Assembly (NCBI RefSeq): GCF_014534745.1
Contig: NZ_JACVVP010000017.1
Location: 62,001-126,000 of the forward strand
Length of the DNA stretch: 64,000 nucleotides
From: Flammeovirga sp. EKP202
Lineage (GTDB): Bacteria; Bacteroidota; Bacteroidia; Cytophagales; Flammeovirgaceae
Direction: 5' to 3'
In this document: one piece after another, positions 10,201 to 17,958 of the stretch
Position numbering within the stretch: the stretch's first letter is position 1
Layout of the letters: every line of letters begins with the position of its first letter
Program-made: the position numbers and the translations under genes
Notes under the pieces: model-generated
Databases searched by the model: none
Seen by the model: the letters and a program-made list of their open reading frames with translations, nothing else
Told to the model about the DNA's origin: nothing

Positions 10201-11752
10201 TTTCAGACGTTCTTAAATCAACAATAGTATTAGGAGCAATTCTGTTATCATCTGCTAAAGCATTGGCAGCGTTTAATACTCCACGTCCAAATTTATTATC
10301 ATGATTACTGAAGTTAAAGGGGTCAGCTGAATTTAATAATATTCTTTTAAGGTCATCAGCTGTAAAATCTTCACCACCAAATTTTGAAATGATTAAAGCA
10401 GCTACACCACTCACATGAGGACAAGCCATAGAAGTACCTTCCATGTATCCGTAGTTGTTATTGATAAGCGTACTCAAAATACCTCCTTCTTGGTCAAAGT
10501 TTCTCATATCACCTCCCGGAGCAGCAATATCAACCCATTCACCATAAGTGGTATAGTAAGAAGGTAAACCTGATGGCCCCAATGCAGAAACAGCAATCAC
10601 TTCATCAAATGCACCAGGATATTTGTTTTGCTCTAAGCCAGTATTACCAGCGGCAAAGAATAAAACACCACCTTTCATAGGACTTCCTTCGTATTGGCCT
10701 GCTTCGGCAACAAAATAACGAATGGCTTCTAAAACTTCTGGCTCATAATAATTCTCCGTATTGTATCCCCAAGAGTTTTGTGAAATTACGGCACCATTAT
10801 CTGCACCATATACAATTGCTTCGGCGAAGTTGGCTCCATCTCTTTCTCTGTAATCAAATACTTGGCATGACATAATTTTTACACCATTGCCAGAACCATC
10901 ACCACCTGCTACACCTGCTACACCAATTCCATTGTTGTTTACAGCACCAACTGTACCCGCGACGTGAGTACCGTGGTCACCTGGAGTAATTGGACCAGGA
11001 ACAATGAAGTTGTATCCATAAATGTCATCCACATAGCCATTTCCATCACTATCTTCCCCTGGAGTACCATTCAACTCGGCTTCGTTGACCCACATGTTAG
11101 CATTTAAGTCTTCATGGTAAGGATCTACACCTTGATCGACCACTGCTACAATAATATCAGAGTTACCCGTTTGGATTTCCCAACCTTCTTTTAAGTTAAT
11201 ATCCATATGGAACTCACCTCCAATTTCTCTATGGTTGATATAATGCCATTGATCTGTTAAAAGAGGGTCATCAAATTTAAACTCTTCTTCTGTAACACTT
11301 TCAGTTTTGAAAGCATCTTTTTTGAAGACAACAGGTTTAGAGTCATTGTTGATGTTTACTTTTGAATAGACTGGCTTAACAATATCAATTTCAGCTAACC
11401 CTTTGTAATTTTCAATCATTACATATGGGTCAATGAGTGTATCAAAGTCTATTTCATACCAAAGGTGTAGTCCATATTCTATATGTTTTGCTTCATGCTT
11501 CATAGAGAAAGGAAAGACTCTTTTAATAGAGTAAATCCCCGTTTTTTGATTTACATCATCTACATGAGCAATTCCAACTCTTCCGTTAGATGAAGACAGT
11601 CTCATATTAGATGAAGCATTGACAGCATCTTTTGTAAATTTGACTCTAATCTTACCGCTCACGATATCATCACCTTGAGGTAAGTTTAGTTGTCCAAAAG
11701 TATTGAAAATAAAGCCAATACTTAAGAATATTAATATTAATAATTTTTTCAT
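4283..11752 (-). CDS. Giant secreted subtilisin-like (S8) peptidase with T9SS sorting domain
   Basis: A 2489-residue exoprotein. Signal peptide 1-20 (MKKLLILIFLSIGFIFNTFG); propeptide-like region ~25-150; S8 catalytic domain ~165-500 with Asp206 (AVVDQGVD), His260 (DHGTHVAGT), oxyanion Asn370 (FFAAGN) and Ser441 (GTSMACPHVSG), all present. A Fn3-like domain follows (~505-610). Two jelly-roll-like segments (~754-895 and ~1968-2120) are each followed by a BACON-like strand set (~900-960, ~2126-2185). Two nidogen-like segments (~1136-1265, ~1518-1700) alternate with choice-of-anchor/ASH-like Ig repeats. Two cadherin/Ig-like domains (~2186-2383) precede a type A T9SS C-terminal domain (~2409-2489, from VYPNPVTDGKA). 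Expected to cross the outer membrane by T9SS and act at the surface or outside. Last gene of the SusCD locus, 17 bases after the FISUMP gene, so its products may feed that SusCD pair. Confidence 0.92.
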   Translation of the reverse strand: MKKLLILIFLSIGFIFNTFGQLNLPQGDDIVSGKIRVKFTKDAVNASSNMRLSSSNGRVGIAHVDDVNQKTGIYSIKRVFPFSMKHEAKHIEYGLHLWYEIDFDTLIDPYVMIENYKGLAEIDIVKPVYSKVNINNDSKPVVFKKDAFKTESVTEEEFKFDDPLLTDQWHYINHREIGGEFHMDINLKEGWEIQTGNSDIIVAVVDQGVDPYHEDLNANMWVNEAELNGTPGEDSDGNGYVDDIYGYNFIVPGPITPGDHGTHVAGTVGAVNNNGIGVAGVAGGDGSGNGVKIMSCQVFDYRERDGANFAEAIVYGADNGAVISQNSWGYNTENYYEPEVLEAIRYFVAEAGQYEGSPMKGGVLFFAAGNTGLEQNKYPGAFDEVIAVSALGPSGLPSYYTTYGEWVDIAAPGGDMRNFDQEGGILSTLINNNYGYMEGTSMACPHVSGVAALIISKFGGEDFTADDLKRILLNSADPFNFSNHDNKFGRGVLNAANALADDNRIAPNTIVDLRTSEILHNEVTLEWTVPEDEDSQGPSVFYLAFSTEEITEENFNQQLIYGIENYLSEGDTVRIRFNQLLKESDYWFAVKSADQFTNLSEISNILKVTTVDEPHFMTSMDQIYVSIDVKEKTTSEAPLEFSNIGDGTVYWSALVTNENNFHEEFGIESQSATTAQTEVSKVLSMPLNFNNEVALNSVDQSIEFATSAQINEVEEGILHSNEHWKNDVTEFVSGMSYELYEGPSIIVGSGNPNAGLIYATRFHLPYDYEFNLTHIELGMLPTVSDKPFFIEIRKGGYRNFLESELVYTQEYYPDTSGVMKYYRMPLYEPQFFGENETFWTVIHFPKEIERPLLLQFGFIPSEVDNFLVSRDNGRTYQSSLSLSTRSTVPLLRVLSTGDNGSFVFIDPTSGKVQSGETTSVNATVDAQSLTNGQHLASLGIRTNDIHKPVVNIEVKVDVSGHEPEIDLAKQYELNCFTNVETEHEITLENNGLGDFVIRSYEIDGNIITLEDSIVVGAKSTQVFTFDYINENNGIHRKNLILHSDDSQANVPLTISSVDAPSISAFLQATEFDINYGDKKEVVLTIENTGSQADLEYDLTPYSQLELKGGVLPQPLNYSIKTKPFDGELWDEINQIGKAIDTEVYYKTYDLGMDFPYFNEQLSKIDLTNNTRIYFYNFIAISPLTFEDGFQRAVEMKYHAYGDKFALSIKANHVIYGDSKFNVVNANIEYQVVFHRNGLIEYNYINVEDIDPETRYKVYAIGFLVSDTLMYKDFDDEPLTNGTTVMFEPTSDMNMISDVTPSKGIIPPGNSVDLNVTLDPQFNKQINGTYNNSIIVKSNTIEGSTTIPFKVNVQGLSEMQASDSLIFKEVKIGLDETEFISVENQGSAPVTITSISSTNNLFSFSNELLNTEVKGQSNYPLPILFTPTSNKKEEGKINIIFSDGTITQTDVVGYGINDADYTHNFPSEIVVDATIGEVKNYDVFIQNESDGVDFEYVIQEGLFTGLENESIQDTFDSTSFGFMQDDYGYTWHTSNPENDFYRWEYIKNENVLPLVDGKPVAIELPFDFPFYGEKYNKIWISIHGMASVLPMEEDFLSQQFLKDDGVSGIIAPFWSFLKYSGTDSVYYKMTDERLIVQWNNIIGKDPTSSTGILSFGFEIVKDGRIYFHYKKLETWGGLLRYGLESPDEKYTLQDEDVLIVNQSYLKDKSSIAIVPPVHHKVGSDLKDSYQLSVNTSRFNYNGSYVDTLRVLTNSEIKPLIEVPVKVNLTGAPELSVLNNVDFDEVVFEENLVISDKIQLMNKGNNDLEVTKITSTDLGKVEYYDASGNQMIMNSSGVLLAPIQIAPWEVVDIEVVLPITEQTAINGKVNFINTTGETSATITANLVDSPIFSWDATDQELSLRSTDTTTYSFNIDNEGTSKLKYSIIPAVLPEIDPTLIPGVIDEIGEIKTTNGLAVDSLALDWSEEADGVFTPFVVGAKLAFANRFVAPEGGFDITHIKVYSYIQNINEYVRIMISQGGELPQEGELLLDQKFQISEKIDEDWMYFELEQPFHIPEGESFFVGVGLPVTHKYMGFNTSEDRAILDNTFSGVFGGEEANGNYRWWQANNYEKFVWKIRPLTASAENNWLTVDHKEGVLSEGGQSEVTATINASGAKPGVNVASIIVSSNDINNKGKVMKMKVSVNGRPTFEYTPNSYQDTLSVMEDGEYTFTYLFEDPEGDKMTIEVDSNDIQNINYHFLQDGPNTASLKIMTNYESEGLYHLPVSVTDEFGNVTRDTTLIQVTHKNRPPVLNPDYAIIRINLADTIQTVTIDPYDLFIDPDGNDMQFFVRNDSEDVIDLALGQSYIHITPLKVGVGQVLFVAYDGYDDGLVGYFVYVEVIDDPSAVMNSTDTNGQPIHIDLASFDQSTVYPNPVTDGKAILAYKVEKDTDVQLEVVNINGKSVYQKSYSQQKAGMHSELIPLEHLPKGVYVLKINVDNQYVKSHKLLIK

Positions 11753-11769
11753 TCTCTTAATTTTAGCCT

Positions 11770-13215
11770 TTATTGTTTCTCTCGTACATAACGTACAGAC
11801 ATACCATTGAAATAGGTGTTTAAGATAGCAAACCCTACATTTGGAATAGATGTATTCATCGTTAGAACATAACCCATTCCGGTACTAGGATTGATATCAG
11901 AAGTCATAATCATTACTTCTTTTTCCTGACTTTTGAAAATATGTCTGAATGCTGGGTCTGAAATATCACTAAAAGACAGATAACCAGGATAATTGATCTC
12001 TAATCCAGATTCGCCTCCTACTTTTAAAGCTTCTTTTGCATACAATTCACCGCCATATAAACGAATGATATCATCTAACTCGATAGCAGTAGGTAATCTC
12101 CAACCTTCTGGAGGTCTGTTCATTGCAGCCTCAATAAAGTAAAGACGTCCATAGCGTTTTCTTTCTTCCTCATTATCTAGTGGATGTCCATCTTGGATTA
12201 GCGCTCTATAACCATAGCCATAATACCATGATAAATTTCCTGGGTCTTCGGCATAATTGTAGTTGTCTGCCATCCATTCTAAGCCATTGATTTCAACAAA
12301 ACGATATTCTTGATTGTCACGTTCATCCACCCAAATCCCCCATTTTCCTCTGAAACGAAGTTTTACAGTATCTGCGGAAACAGTATTACCAATTTCCACT
12401 TTCCAGGCTAATTCATATTCAGTATCTGGATCTCCTTTAAATAAAGAGTGAGGAAGATTATTATGGTAAATCTCACCGTTTGTATCGTTCAATAAAGTCC
12501 AGTCGCCTGTTGCACCTGCGGGTAAAAAGGCTTGCAAAGTGTAGAACTTTTTCTCTCCGCTATTTAAATCAGTGATAATATCCAATTGGTCATTACCTGC
12601 AAAAGCTTTGAGCTCATCGGTTACAAAATCTAATTCTTCAGAAACGATTTTATTTCCAAATGATAAAGTCCATTGTACTTTATAAGCACTATTTTTTGCA
12701 CCAACAAAAGCAGCCGTGCTATCATTGATCATTTCAATGCTTCCTCCTTCTCCTTCTAGGATAGACCAACTACCAGCAGCACCATATTTAGGTGCCGCTG
12801 CAGTTAAGTATGTCGATATATTATGAAAAAGTGTATCCTGAGGTATTTCTGTCAAAATGGAAGGCTTAAGTTCTTTGTAAGATACTGTGATCAAATCTGT
12901 TTTATATTGGTCTCCTTCAGTCACTTCCCAGATCAACTGATAAGTTACGCCTGGCTCACCATAAAACTTTGATGTTGGATTATGAATATCTTCAAAGCTT
13001 CCATTATCTCCAATATAAACCTTCCATGTACCCGTTTGTCCCTTGTCAACAGGTCTTGCTGACAATTCAACCATGTACCCTTCACTCTCAATATCCAAAA
13101 AGCTTGGACCAGCATCTGGGGTTATTTTTACGATATCAGTATCGTTCTTACAGCCAAATCCGAAGACCAGCAATAAAAGCAAACCGATACTATTTTGAAT
13201 TAGTCTATTGTTCAT
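11770..13215 (-). CDS. Lipoprotein with three PKD-like repeats and a FISUMP domain
   Basis: Signal sequence with lipobox-like end GFGC (Cys22), then acidic residues (CKNDTD), as in surface-exported Bacteroidota lipoproteins. Three similar Ig/PKD-like repeats (~44-113, ~135-200, ~226-290) share the pattern LxA..G..GxW....F.G....Y.L.W.V..G. The C-terminal ~190 residues are a FISUMP domain: GIWVDERDNQEYRFVEING, then LEWMADNYNY, RPPEGWRLPTAIE and a C-terminal SVRYVREK. FISUMP is common in secreted proteins of Bacteroidota and Fibrobacteres; its ligand is unknown. Between susD (59 bases upstream) and the subtilisin, it takes the place where SusE/F-like binding lipoproteins sit in glycan loci. Confidence 0.82.
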   Translation of the reverse strand: MNNRLIQNSIGLLLLLVFGFGCKNDTDIVKITPDAGPSFLDIESEGYMVELSARPVDKGQTGTWKVYIGDNGSFEDIHNPTSKFYGEPGVTYQLIWEVTEGDQYKTDLITVSYKELKPSILTEIPQDTLFHNISTYLTAAAPKYGAAGSWSILEGEGGSIEMINDSTAAFVGAKNSAYKVQWTLSFGNKIVSEELDFVTDELKAFAGNDQLDIITDLNSGEKKFYTLQAFLPAGATGDWTLLNDTNGEIYHNNLPHSLFKGDPDTEYELAWKVEIGNTVSADTVKLRFRGKWGIWVDERDNQEYRFVEINGLEWMADNYNYAEDPGNLSWYYGYGYRALIQDGHPLDNEEERKRYGRLYFIEAAMNRPPEGWRLPTAIELDDIIRLYGGELYAKEALKVGGESGLEINYPGYLSFSDISDPAFRHIFKSQEKEVMIMTSDINPSTGMGYVLTMNTSIPNVGFAILNTYFNGMSVRYVREKQ

Positions 13216-13274
13216 TACGAATTCCTATTTAAGCAATTGTGATGATAGTGTAGATCATCAATTGGTTGAGTTAT

Positions 13275-14702
13275 TTAGTACCCTATATTTTGATCTGCCT
13301 CAGAGATATTTGTATTTGCATCAATCTCAGATTGAGGAATAGGGAATGTTAATCTGTAGTAATCATTATCATTTGCAGTGAAATTAAATTTCACCCAATG
13401 GTCTCCTTCACGAACAAATGGTAATTGGCGTCTTTTGATATCATTCCATCTAAAGCCTTCTCCAAACAACTCTTTTCTTCTTTCTAATAGGACTTCATCG
13501 ATCAATTCTTGTCCAACATTCTTGCTCTTTGGTACACCAGGATAAGCTCTTGACTGAATAACATGTAATGCATCTTGAGCTTTAGAATAATTTCCTAATT
13601 CCGCTTCACACTCTGCTTCAATAAGGTACATTTCTGAAGCTCTAATCACAATTCGCTCTGCATTACCAACAATTCTATTGTGACCAAATTTTAAGATTAG
13701 ATTTCTATTTTCATCAATCTCTTCTTCTTTCAAAAAGAAGAAAAACCTTAAGTCCTCCGTAGAGAATTTTTCGATGAATTTATCATTTGCTCTCATTGAA
13801 CTATATCCTCCCACTGGCCAATAGAAAGAAGGTAAACTTAGGTAAACATTGTTGTCTTCTTCAGTGTAGGCGATGGTGAAAATAGTTTCGGAATTTCTAC
13901 TCATAAAACCACCATACATTTCATTGGCAGTCATTAGATCTAGATCTTTATAAGCATTTTGAGCATTCACTTTTGCTTCTTCCCATTTTTCTTGGTCAAG
14001 GTAAGTTCTTGCTAATAAAGCATGAGCACCCTTTTTAGAAATAAAACCTTCGTCAATATCCAAGGGCTCCAAGTCAGGTAATAATTCGACTGCTTTTAAT
14101 AAATCAGACTCAATTAAATCATATGCATCTTGTAAAGGACTTCTACCTGGGTCTTCGGCTTCAACATCAAGCACTTGGTCTACAATCATAATAGACGGTG
14201 CCATGCTGTTTCGCTTATGAGCCGGAGCATACATCTGCACTAATTTAAGGTTTACATAAGCTCTAAGAGCTCTTGCTTGTCCCTCAATATTATCCTTTTG
14301 CTCTTGAGTGGCATCTGGGATGTTATTGACATTTTCAATAATTTTATTTGTATCAAAAATGATTTTATAGCCGATCCACCAAGGGCTATTGATGTATGTA
14401 AAAGTAGGTAATAAGTTCATCTGATATACATCAGTAAACCAGTTCCAGTTGTCTTCAGAATTGATCATTACATCCTCACCCATAATATCAGACATGATAG
14501 GGTTGTAAAGACCATCAAAATTAGGAGAACTTAATTGGTCATATGCACCTACTAATGCAGAGTGAGCACTTGAATATTTGCTGAATACATCCTTTTCTTT
14601 TAAAGCAAAACTAGGGTCAAGCTCTAGAAAGTCATTTGTACATGAAAATAAAAGACTTAATGAGAATAAGGTGATTATACTCTTTTTAATAATTGTGTTC
14701 AT
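13275..14702 (-). CDS. SusD/RagB family nutrient-binding lipoprotein
   Basis: Lipoprotein signal ending LLFSC (Cys21). The SusD/RagB start LELDPSFALKEKDVFSKYSS, the TPR-like helices (ARALRAYVNLKLVQMYAP; KGAHALLARTYLDQEKWEEA) and the C-terminal block ERRKELFGEGFRWNDIKRR with final NQNIGY-like ending are all present. SusD proteins cap the SusC barrel and bind the oligomeric substrate. 475 residues is normal. It is 13 bases downstream of susC. With a peptidase rather than glycan enzymes in the operon, peptide or protein fragments are the likely ligand (inference; RagB is a peptide-binding precedent). Confidence 0.93.
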   Translation of the reverse strand: MNTIIKKSIITLFSLSLLFSCTNDFLELDPSFALKEKDVFSKYSSAHSALVGAYDQLSSPNFDGLYNPIMSDIMGEDVMINSEDNWNWFTDVYQMNLLPTFTYINSPWWIGYKIIFDTNKIIENVNNIPDATQEQKDNIEGQARALRAYVNLKLVQMYAPAHKRNSMAPSIMIVDQVLDVEAEDPGRSPLQDAYDLIESDLLKAVELLPDLEPLDIDEGFISKKGAHALLARTYLDQEKWEEAKVNAQNAYKDLDLMTANEMYGGFMSRNSETIFTIAYTEEDNNVYLSLPSFYWPVGGYSSMRANDKFIEKFSTEDLRFFFFLKEEEIDENRNLILKFGHNRIVGNAERIVIRASEMYLIEAECEAELGNYSKAQDALHVIQSRAYPGVPKSKNVGQELIDEVLLERRKELFGEGFRWNDIKRRQLPFVREGDHWVKFNFTANDNDYYRLTFPIPQSEIDANTNISEADQNIGY

Positions 14703-14715
14703 ATTATTTTTCTCC

Positions 14716-17700
14716 TTAAAAATCTAAATTGAAACCTGTTGAAACTACTTTCACACCTGGGATATTACTTCCTGTAACACCATTGATACTCATTTCTGGA
14801 TCAAACCCTTTATAGCTGGTGAGAGTCCATAAGTTTTCTCCAGATACATAGGCTCTCAATCCACTGATTCCCATTTTATTGCAAAGTCTTGATGGTAGTC
14901 GATAAGCCAAAGTCACATTTTTTAATCTGATATATGAACCATCTTCCATAAAACGTGATGACATTTCATTTCCTCGATCAGTGTTGTTGATCACATAGCG
15001 AGGTACATCTGTATAAATGTTATCAGGTGTCCATGCGTTAAGAGCATCAGCAGCGAGGTTATTTCCTGGTGCTTGACCGTCATGCATACTTGTTGCATAG
15101 TCATGATTGTAAACCTTGTTTCCATAACTGTAAGAAAACAATAAGCTCAATTCTAAGTTCTTATAACCTACACTATAATTCACACCACCAAATACAGTTG
15201 GTAAAGCTGAACCTAAACGTACTCTTTCAGCGTCACCGTATTCGCTTGTAACTAATCTTTCAGAACCATTAGGATCTTTAAATGCTGATGCAGGTAATTC
15301 AGTTCCATTTTCACCGGTATGATTTACATACCAGAGCGGTTTACCGTTTGAAGGATCAACACCGGCCCATTCTGTTAGATAAAATTGATATAAACTTGCT
15401 CCTTCCTCAATTAGTTTGGTACCCGATACTACTTTTTCTGTCGTTAATTTTAAGACTGTATTTTTATTAGTTGAAATATTGAATCCAATAGTACTGTAGA
15501 AGTCAGAGTTTGTTTTAATATCATAAGACATCGCTAATTCAAAACCTTTGTTGTCCATTGCTCCTAAATTGGTTAGGATTGATCCAAAGCCTTTTGATGC
15601 AGATAGAGGTTTTGAATATAATAATCCATCAGAATGACGGATATAATATTCAGCAGATAATGTTAGGTTTCTGATTAATCTAGACTCAAAACCTATGTTG
15701 AAGTTACTAATCTTTTCCCATCTTATATCTTGGTTATCCAATTGTGTAGGTGTCAATCCTGCGAAACCACTGTAATCTGCACCACCGCTGTATAAACCTA
15801 AGAATGAATAGTTTCCGATGTTATTGTTACCCGATGTACCGTAAGAAGATCTGATCTTTAAATGATTGATCCATGATATATCTCTCATGAAATTCTCATT
15901 GTTGATTCTCCAGCCGCCACCTATTGAATAGAAAACACCGTATTTGTGATTTTTTCCAAACCTTGAACTACCATCAGTACGGATACTACCACTGAAATAG
16001 TAACGGTCTTTAATATCAAATTTTGCTTGACCTAAGTATGAAACTAATGTCCATTCACTTGTCGAACTTGATGGTTTTGAAGGTTGAGACCCCCAAATGA
16101 GATCATAATATCCATCTACTGCAAATCCAGTGACTCCACTTGATAATGATGAAATATTTTGTCCTGCAGCTTCTTGACCTGCTAATAATGTAACGGAGAA
16201 ATTTTCTCTGTAAAGATTATAATTGAATAAGTTCGAAACGTTCCATGTAAGGTTGTCAGATTGTGACATCACACTTCTACCGTCTACACCTTCTCCATTA
16301 CCATGTTCTCTATTGTAATAATTTAGACCTTTGTTGATTGAATTATCAATACCTAAGGTTGTTTTAAATGATAAGTTTTTAGTAAAGTCGACGTTCAAAT
16401 AAGAATTTAAAACACCTCTTTTGGTTTCATATAAATATTTATCTTTTTCAGCTAAGCCAATTGGGTTGAAGTCAAGTACTGCTTTGTTATCCCAATTGTA
16501 AGTGCCATCATCGTTATATACAGGAGAAGCGGCATTAATTACTTCAACAGATCTTACGGGGTTAGAACCTTGACTACCATTTGGAGGTGCATTTGTTTTT
16601 GAGTAAGACAACATTGAATTGACACCTGCAGTAAGGAAGTCATTGATTTTGTGAGAAACGTTTATCTTACTTGTATATCTTGTGTAATCAGAACTTAAGA
16701 TAATTCCAGTATCATCATAATAACCAAGTGAAAAGAATACTTTCGTTAAATCATTACCACCACTAATATTTAAGTTATGATTATTGACTAAACCATTTTT
16801 ATAAAGCTCATCTCTCCAATTAGTGTTAGTATGTACATGCGTACCATTGATTACTTTTCCATCATCACCTAACGGATTCTCTGAACTAAAAGGATTAAAA
16901 CCTACAATGCCCTCAACATTCTCATGGGCATAATCTATTGCTTCTTCAGCTGAAAGGTTATCATTCAAAGCTCTGTTGTATAAACCTCTCCAAGTATGTT
17001 CATAGATTTGGCTTGAATTCATTAATGCATAACCCTCTGAAATTCTACTAGAAACACCGAATTGTGAGTTTAATGAAATTTTTGTTTCACCAGATTTACC
17101 TTGGTTTGTCGTGATAAGGATTACACCATTCGCTGCACGAGACCCATATAATGAGGCTGCTGCAGCATCCTTTAATACAGTGACACTTGCAATATCATTA
17201 GGATTAAGATCAGTGATAGATCCAGTCATAGGTACACCATCCAATACATATAATGGGGCACTACCTGCACTGATAGAGCCAATACCTCTGATTCTAATTG
17301 TTGAAGCGGAACCAGGTTGTCCTGAACTACTAGATACCATTAAACCAGGTGTAGTACCTTGTAATGCTTTATCAAATGAGGTTACTGCTCTATCTTTTAA
17401 TACTTCATCATCGATAGTTTCAGCTGAACCAGTAAAAGCTTCTTTTGTAGTTGTTCCGTAAGCAACAACCATTACTTCTTCCAAGTGTTGAAGGTCCTGT
17501 TCCATTGTTACATTAACAATAGATCTGTTATTTACTCTTTCGTATTGAGTAGCCATTCCAATGAAGGTATAAACCAAAGTGGAGGTGTCAGAAGGAACAG
17601 TAATTTGATATTTACCACCCATATCAGAGACGGTAACAATATTAGACCCAAGAACTTTAATATTTACGATAGGCAGTTCTTCGCCTTTTTCGTCTACAAT

Positions 17701-17784
17701 TTTACCTTTTACAATTCTGTCTTGTGCAAACAAAGCAGCTGTAGTAAACAATTGTAGAAGAAAAAATAATAATAAATTCTTCAT
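14716..17784 (-). CDS. SusC/RagA family TonB-linked outer membrane transporter
   Basis: About 1022 residues from the ATG at 17784. This start gives a clean signal peptide (MKNLLLFFLLQLFTTAALFA); the frame extends 38 codons further upstream but that part is not signal-like. Carboxypeptidase-regulatory-like domain at ~22-100 (VKGKIVDEKGEELPIVNIKV), then the SusC plug with the signature DAAAASLYGSRAANGVILIT, then a large barrel ending in GVKVVSTGFNLDF. It forms the TonB-driven pore of a SusCD pair with the next gene. Follows the L-domain lipoprotein by ~175 bases. Confidence 0.94.
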   Translation of the reverse strand: MKNLLLFFLLQLFTTAALFAQDRIVKGKIVDEKGEELPIVNIKVLGSNIVTVSDMGGKYQITVPSDTSTLVYTFIGMATQYERVNNRSIVNVTMEQDLQHLEEVMVVAYGTTTKEAFTGSAETIDDEVLKDRAVTSFDKALQGTTPGLMVSSSSGQPGSASTIRIRGIGSISAGSAPLYVLDGVPMTGSITDLNPNDIASVTVLKDAAAASLYGSRAANGVILITTNQGKSGETKISLNSQFGVSSRISEGYALMNSSQIYEHTWRGLYNRALNDNLSAEEAIDYAHENVEGIVGFNPFSSENPLGDDGKVINGTHVHTNTNWRDELYKNGLVNNHNLNISGGNDLTKVFFSLGYYDDTGIILSSDYTRYTSKINVSHKINDFLTAGVNSMLSYSKTNAPPNGSQGSNPVRSVEVINAASPVYNDDGTYNWDNKAVLDFNPIGLAEKDKYLYETKRGVLNSYLNVDFTKNLSFKTTLGIDNSINKGLNYYNREHGNGEGVDGRSVMSQSDNLTWNVSNLFNYNLYRENFSVTLLAGQEAAGQNISSLSSGVTGFAVDGYYDLIWGSQPSKPSSSTSEWTLVSYLGQAKFDIKDRYYFSGSIRTDGSSRFGKNHKYGVFYSIGGGWRINNENFMRDISWINHLKIRSSYGTSGNNNIGNYSFLGLYSGGADYSGFAGLTPTQLDNQDIRWEKISNFNIGFESRLIRNLTLSAEYYIRHSDGLLYSKPLSASKGFGSILTNLGAMDNKGFELAMSYDIKTNSDFYSTIGFNISTNKNTVLKLTTEKVVSGTKLIEEGASLYQFYLTEWAGVDPSNGKPLWYVNHTGENGTELPASAFKDPNGSERLVTSEYGDAERVRLGSALPTVFGGVNYSVGYKNLELSLLFSYSYGNKVYNHDYATSMHDGQAPGNNLAADALNAWTPDNIYTDVPRYVINNTDRGNEMSSRFMEDGSYIRLKNVTLAYRLPSRLCNKMGISGLRAYVSGENLWTLTSYKGFDPEMSINGVTGSNIPGVKVVSTGFNLDF

Positions 17785-17958
17785 TAAATAAGATTTGAAT
17801 TGGTAGTATAAAAACTGAGTTGAAAAGCTCAGGTTAGATAAATTTTGATGGAATTTGTATGCTGTATTTAAAACGAATTGTGATTGAGGGCACCACATAT
17901 AAATTGTTGTGATGCCCAGTTACAAAAGCAGTTATTGCTTTTATCAAGTAGTGTATTT

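Noticed and set aside
13275-17784. Assigning the SusCD pair to a glycan
   Set aside because: No glycoside hydrolase, polysaccharide lyase or sulfatase gene is nearby; the only enzyme in the operon is a peptidase.
17785-17898. 38-codon N-terminal extension of SusC
   Set aside because: It lacks signal-peptide character, and the ATG at 17784 begins a clean signal peptide.
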